Shown piece after piece: positions 62,195 through 64,000 of a stretch of DNA of 64,000 nt. Position 1 is the stretch's first letter; each line of letters opens with the position of its first letter. The position numbers were made by a program, and so were the translations under genes. Under the pieces are notes generated by a model. That model had not been told where the DNA came from. It was given only the letters and a program-made list of their open reading frames with translations, and did not search any database. Source of the stretch: Bacillota bacterium (GTDB lineage: Bacteria; Bacillota; Clostridia; Peptostreptococcales; Acidaminobacteraceae); NCBI GenBank assembly GCA_025210655.1, contig JAOARG010000048.1, positions 1 to 64,000 on the forward strand, in the 5' to 3' direction.

Positions 62195-62637
62195 TGAAGG
62201 TTATACTATTAAAAGATGTAAAAGGTACTGGTAAAAAAGGTGAAGTTATTAATACAAGTGATGGACATGCTAGAAATTACTTGTTCCCAAGAGGAATTGC
62301 AGTAGAAGCAAATGATTCAAATATGAGAAAACTGACTCATCAAAAGGCCAGTGAAAATAAGAGAAATGAAGAAAAACTTCAAGAATGCAAAGATTTAGCA
62401 GACAAGATTGAAGCAATAACTCTTAAGTTCAATGGAAAAGTTGGAAACAACGGAAAGCTTTTTGGATCAATAACTTCAAAGGATATTTGTTCTAGATTAG
62501 AGAAGGATTTTAAAATAAAGGTTGATAAGAGAAAGATTGAATTATCAAATCCAATCAAAGATCTAGGTGATAGAGAAGTAGCAATAAAAGTACATCCAAA
62601 AGTTACAGCAAAACTTAAGGTTTCGGTTGTAGAATAG
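62194..62637 (+). CDS. rplI: 50S ribosomal protein L9
   Basis: 147 residues. The N-terminus [19 protein letters not shown] and the segment [17 protein letters not shown] are diagnostic, followed by the long helix and the C-terminal domain. The ATG overlaps the gdpP stop. Confidence 0.97.
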   Translation: MKVILLKDVKGTGKKGEVINTSDGHARNYLFPRGIAVEANDSNMRKLTHQKASENKRNEEKLQECKDLADKIEAITLKFNGKVGNNGKLFGSITSKDICSRLEKDFKIKVDKRKIELSNPIKDLGDREVAIKVHPKVTAKLKVSVVE

Positions 62638-62645
62638 GAAAAACG

Positions 62646-62690
62646 AGAGCTGTATCAAAGTTAATGAACTTACATATACAGCTCTTTTAT
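62646..62690 (+). terminator. terminator after rplI
   Basis: AGAGCTGTAT pairs with ATACAGCTCT around a 20-base loop, followed by TTTATG. It separates rplI from dnaB and is probably a partial stop. Confidence 0.7.
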
Positions 62691-62720
62691 GTATATTAAA
62701 TAATTAATTAGGTGATTAAT

Positions 62721-64000
62721 ATGGAAATGATAGGTAAAATTCCTCCTCATAATATTGAGGCTGAACAATCAGCCCTAGGAGCAATGATACTAGATAAAAA
62801 TGCCATATCAGATGTAACGGAGATTATGACTTCGGATGATTATTATAAGGAAGCCCATACTGTTATTCATGAAGGTATTGTGGAACTTTATAATCAAAAT
62901 GAACCAGTGGATCTTATTACCCTTTCTGAACTTCTTACAAGGAAAGGATTACTTGATCAAATTGGTGGTGTAGAGTATCTTTCAGACCTTACTACTGTAG
63001 GTATAATTACTACAAATGCAAGAAATTATGCTAAGATTATATCTGAAAAAGCAATGCTAAGAAGACTTATCAAGTCTTCTGCAGAGATAATTGAAAAGGG
63101 TTATGAATCCAAAGAAGCAGATGAACTATTAGAACTTGCAGAGAAATCTATTTTTGATATATCCCAGAAGAAGGATAGGGATGGATTCTCAGCAATAAAA
63201 GATGTTCTTATGACTACCTTTAATAGAATAGAGAAACTATACAATTCTACAGATGCCCTTACAGGTATAACGACAGGTTTTGTGGATATAGATAGGAAAA
63301 CCAGTGGACTTCAAAGATCAGACCTTGTACTGATTGCGGCAAGACCATCAATGGGTAAGACTGCCTTTTCCCTGAATGTATGTCAGAATGCAGCCCTTAA
63401 AGCTGATGCATCTGTTGCAATGTTTTCACTGGAGATGTCAAAGGAACAGCTGGTTCAGCGTATGCTGGCAGCGGAGGCACATATTCCTATTCAGAACATC
63501 AGAAATGGTGAACTTTCTGAAGAAGATTGGCCAAAGCTTGCCAAAGCAATGGGAAGATTAGCGAAATCAAGGGTATTTATTGATGATACACCAGCCATTA
63601 CACTTTTAGAAATGAGAGCAAAGTGTAGAAGACTTAAGATGGAAAAAGGACTTGATCTAATAATGATTGACTACCTTCAGCTTATGTCCGGTTCTGGTAA
63701 AAACGCCAGTAGACAGCAGGAAATTTCTGATATTTCAAGGGGACTTAAGGCATTAGCAAGGGAAGTTGATTGCCCTGTTATTGCCCTATCACAGCTTTCC
63801 CGTGCCCCAGAACTTAGAGCAGACCATAGACCGATATTATCCGACCTTAGAGAGTCCGGAGCCATAGAGCAGGATGCCGATTTAGTAATGTTCCTTTACA
63901 GGGATGAATATTATTTCCCAGATTCCGAGAAGAAGGGAATAGGAGAACTAATTATTGCTAAGCACCGTAATGGTGAAACTGGAGCGATTGATCTTACTTG
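62721..64000 (+). CDS. dnaB: replicative DNA helicase DnaB, 3' end missing
   Basis: The gene is open to the right edge (about 426 codons); the last 15-20 residues are probably outside. The N-terminal domain starts IPPHNIEAEQSALGAM. The RecA-like domain has Walker A AARPSMGKTAFSL, SLEMSKEQLVQRML, Walker B LIMIDYLQLM and LSDLRESGAIEQDAD. It unwinds DNA at the fork. The ribosome-binding site is GGTGA. Confidence 0.95.
   Translation, partial: MEMIGKIPPHNIEAEQSALGAMILDKNAISDVTEIMTSDDYYKEAHTVIHEGIVELYNQNEPVDLITLSELLTRKGLLDQIGGVEYLSDLTTVGIITTNARNYAKIISEKAMLRRLIKSSAEIIEKGYESKEADELLELAEKSIFDISQKKDRDGFSAIKDVLMTTFNRIEKLYNSTDALTGITTGFVDIDRKTSGLQRSDLVLIAARPSMGKTAFSLNVCQNAALKADASVAMFSLEMSKEQLVQRMLAAEAHIPIQNIRNGELSEEDWPKLAKAMGRLAKSRVFIDDTPAITLLEMRAKCRRLKMEKGLDLIMIDYLQLMSGSGKNASRQQEISDISRGLKALAREVDCPVIALSQLSRAPELRADHRPILSDLRESGAIEQDADLVMFLYRDEYYFPDSEKKGIGELIIAKHRNGETGAIDLT

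Overview
The window reads as the replication-origin region of a low-G+C, anaerobic Gram-positive bacterium of the class Clostridia. The grounds are the AT-rich sequence with TTG/GTG starts behind strong GGAGG sites, the rpmH-rnpA-yidD-yidC-jag-mnmE-mnmG-rsmG-noc-parA-parB gene order, the dnaA-dnaN-rlbA-recF-gyrB-gyrA order, an NAD-linked [FeFe] hydrogenase and selenium-type accessory genes. A species name cannot be given from sequence alone. No sporulation gene, insertion sequence, prophage or CRISPR array is seen.

Layout. The left arm (1-12.6 kb) runs mostly on the minus strand, away from the origin: the 5' end of a 16S rRNA gene with three tandem promoters, an rsbV-rsbW-sigB stress sigma module, gyrA, gyrB, recF, rlbA, dnaN and dnaA. 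The origin is split into two parts that flank dnaA. A field of DnaA boxes lies at 12.64-13.03 kb. The probable unwinding site, with DnaA boxes and a run of DnaA-trios, lies between dnaA and dnaN (10.99-11.26 kb). The right arm (13.3-64 kb) runs mostly on the plus strand. Its blocks in order are: ribosomal, tRNA-modification and partition genes (13-22 kb); a lipid kinase, a LmbE-type deacetylase and a GAF/Fis regulator (22-25.5 kb); a four-gene cluster of two HTH/coiled-coil proteins, a coiled-coil protein and a membrane-anchored OmpA-like protein (25.7-28.2 kb); tRNA-Arg and a four-gene electron-bifurcating hydrogenase operon (28.2-33 kb); a hemerythrin and a two-component system (33-35.5 kb); tadA, tRNA-Ser, SRP RNA, dnaX, ybaB and recR (36-40.1 kb); rplY/ctc (41.3 kb); a compact Tad/Flp-pilus-like operon (42.1-48.6 kb); housekeeping and selenium-metabolism genes (48.6-56.8 kb); and rpsF-ssb-rpsR-yybS-gdpP-rplI-dnaB, with dnaB running off the right end.

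Genes that work together. Noc, ParA and ParB are encoded with their DNA sites in the same window. Two perfect parS palindromes each sit inside an intrinsic terminator hairpin. One perfect and one single-mismatch copy of the Bacillus Noc-binding palindrome lie inside genes. The sigma-B module has a sigma-B-like promoter of its own, and similar promoters precede the rplY/ctc and DUF4342 genes. A near-consensus Fur box overlaps the promoter of a DUF2325 gene. The least familiar parts are the HTH/coiled-coil/OmpA-like cluster downstream of parAB, the reduced Tad-type pilus locus whose two pilin-like proteins share a KG-x-x-GIG-x-VL motif, the AcoR-like regulator that lacks a recognisable AAA+ motor, and the multi-hairpin intergenic region before recR.
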